A stretch of 64,000 nucleotides of DNA from Gaiellasilicea sp963761905 (GTDB lineage: Bacteria; Actinomycetota; Thermoleophilia; Gaiellales; Gaiellaceae): positions 310,001-374,000 of the forward strand of contig CAVXIQ010000008.1 in assembly GCA_963761905.1 (NCBI GenBank), given 5' to 3'. Made by a program: the position numbers and the translations under genes. The notes under the pieces were generated by a model that worked only from the letters and a program-made list of their open reading frames with translations, was not told the DNA's origin and made no database searches. Position 1 is the first letter of the stretch. Every line of letters starts with the position of its first letter. Shown here one piece after another: positions 63,534 through 64,000 of this stretch.

Positions 63534-64000
63534 CGCTCGGCCGAGTCCTCGTGCTCGGCTTGGCGCGGTCGGGCCTGGCGGCGCAGGCGGCGCTCGAAGC
63601 GCGAGGTGTCGAGGTCGTGGCGGCGGATCGAACGCTCGGCAACGACGGCGAGCTCGCACTGCTCGGCGGCGTCGACGTGCTGGTCAAGAGCCCTGGCGTG
63701 CCGGGCGAGGCGCCGCTCGTCGCAGCCGCGCGTGGACGCGGGATTCCGGTCTGGTCCGAGATCGAGCTCGCCTCGCGGCTGCTCGAGAACCCGATCGTCG
63801 GCGTCACCGGGACGAACGGGAAGACGACGACGACGGAGCTGCTCGGGGCGATGCTCGGCGCGCCCACCGCGGGGAACGTCGGCACCGCGCTCTCCGAGCT
63901 TGTTGGGGCGGAGCTCGTCGGCGTGGCCGCCGCGTCGCAGCCGATCGTCTGCGAGCTCTCGTCCTTCCAGCTCGAGGACATCGAGACGTTCCGGCCGTGG
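63530..64000 (+). CDS. murD: UDP-MurNAc-L-Ala:D-Glu ligase MurD, N-terminal part (3' truncated by window)
   Basis: The first 157 residues are present in one open frame up to the window edge. VLGLARSGLAAQAALEARG binds the nucleotide-sugar, and GVTGTNGKTTTTELL is the ATP loop; LSSFQLEDI follows. The enzyme adds D-glutamate to UDP-MurNAc-L-alanine. The order mraY-murD continues the standard cluster, so ftsW and murG probably lie beyond. Confidence 0.95.
   Translation, partial: MTLGRVLVLGLARSGLAAQAALEARGVEVVAADRTLGNDGELALLGGVDVLVKSPGVPGEAPLVAAARGRGIPVWSEIELASRLLENPIVGVTGTNGKTTTTELLGAMLGAPTAGNVGTALSELVGAELVGVAAASQPIVCELSSFQLEDIETFRPW

Noticed and set aside
60882..63659. Minus-strand open frame of 925 codons opposite murE, murF and mraY
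   Set aside because: Shadow of three verified genes in the cluster.

Overview
The window is about 64 kb of very GC-rich, tightly packed bacterial DNA. The gene complement suggests an actinomycete-type Gram-positive: an mraZ-rsmH-ftsL-ftsI-mur cluster, a MurE with the meso-diaminopimelate signature DNPR, a PafB-PafC fusion, a fused SecDF, a decaprenyl-phosphate phosphoribosyltransferase-like UbiA and several cyclase fusion proteins. My best guess is a deep-branching Actinomycetota lineage such as class Thermoleophilia. That placement is inference from gene content only. I see no rRNA, tRNA, insertion sequence, prophage or CRISPR array.

Layout. 1-3.4 kb: end of recJ, bifunctional (p)ppGpp enzyme rel, an acetyltransferase. 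3.4-7.5 kb: a secreted helical protein, an HtrA-type protease and its probable two-component system. 7.6-13.4 kb: thioesterase, phosphomannomutase, a large cyclase-ATPase-TPR regulator, an endonuclease IV-like protein. 13.4-16.6 kb: cytochrome c maturation (ccmE, ccmF, ccmI-like). 16.7-19 kb: an M23 peptidase, hpt and a small nuclease-fold protein. 19-23.3 kb: a run of overlapping genes including cyclic 2,3-diphosphoglycerate synthetase and 2-phosphoglycerate kinase, an archaeal-type pathway, followed by glpX. 23.3-30.9 kb: oxidoreductase, queG, a sensor kinase, fused PafBC, zinc-ribbon proteins. 30.9-38.3 kb: aldehyde dehydrogenase, two alpha/beta-hydrolase-cyclase fusions, cytochrome P450, thiolase and 3-hydroxyacyl-CoA dehydrogenase. 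38.3-43.5 kb: a cation/proton antiporter, a second two-component system, UbiA. 44-49.5 kb: queA, tgt, yajC, secDF. 49.5-56.3 kb: second antiporter, UbiB-like kinase, kelch protein, an atypical response regulator, an ECF sigma factor coupled to ogt, a PfkB kinase. 56.3-64 kb: the division and cell-wall cluster up to a truncated murD.

Three patterns run through the window. First, 13 genes that look otherwise intact are split by single-base frame changes: 15 of 16 behave as one extra base, and a proline CCN codon often sits at the shift. Joining the frames gives normal family lengths. Uncorrected insertion errors are the simplest cause; +1 recoding is the exciting alternative. Second, many genes carry a TANNNT hexamer that ends exactly 6 nt (sometimes 7-9) before the start codon, which implies leaderless mRNAs. 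Third, most neighbouring genes overlap by ATGA or GTGA, implying translational coupling.

Short hairpin-forming repeats occur in several places, one of them inside the phosphomannomutase reading frame.
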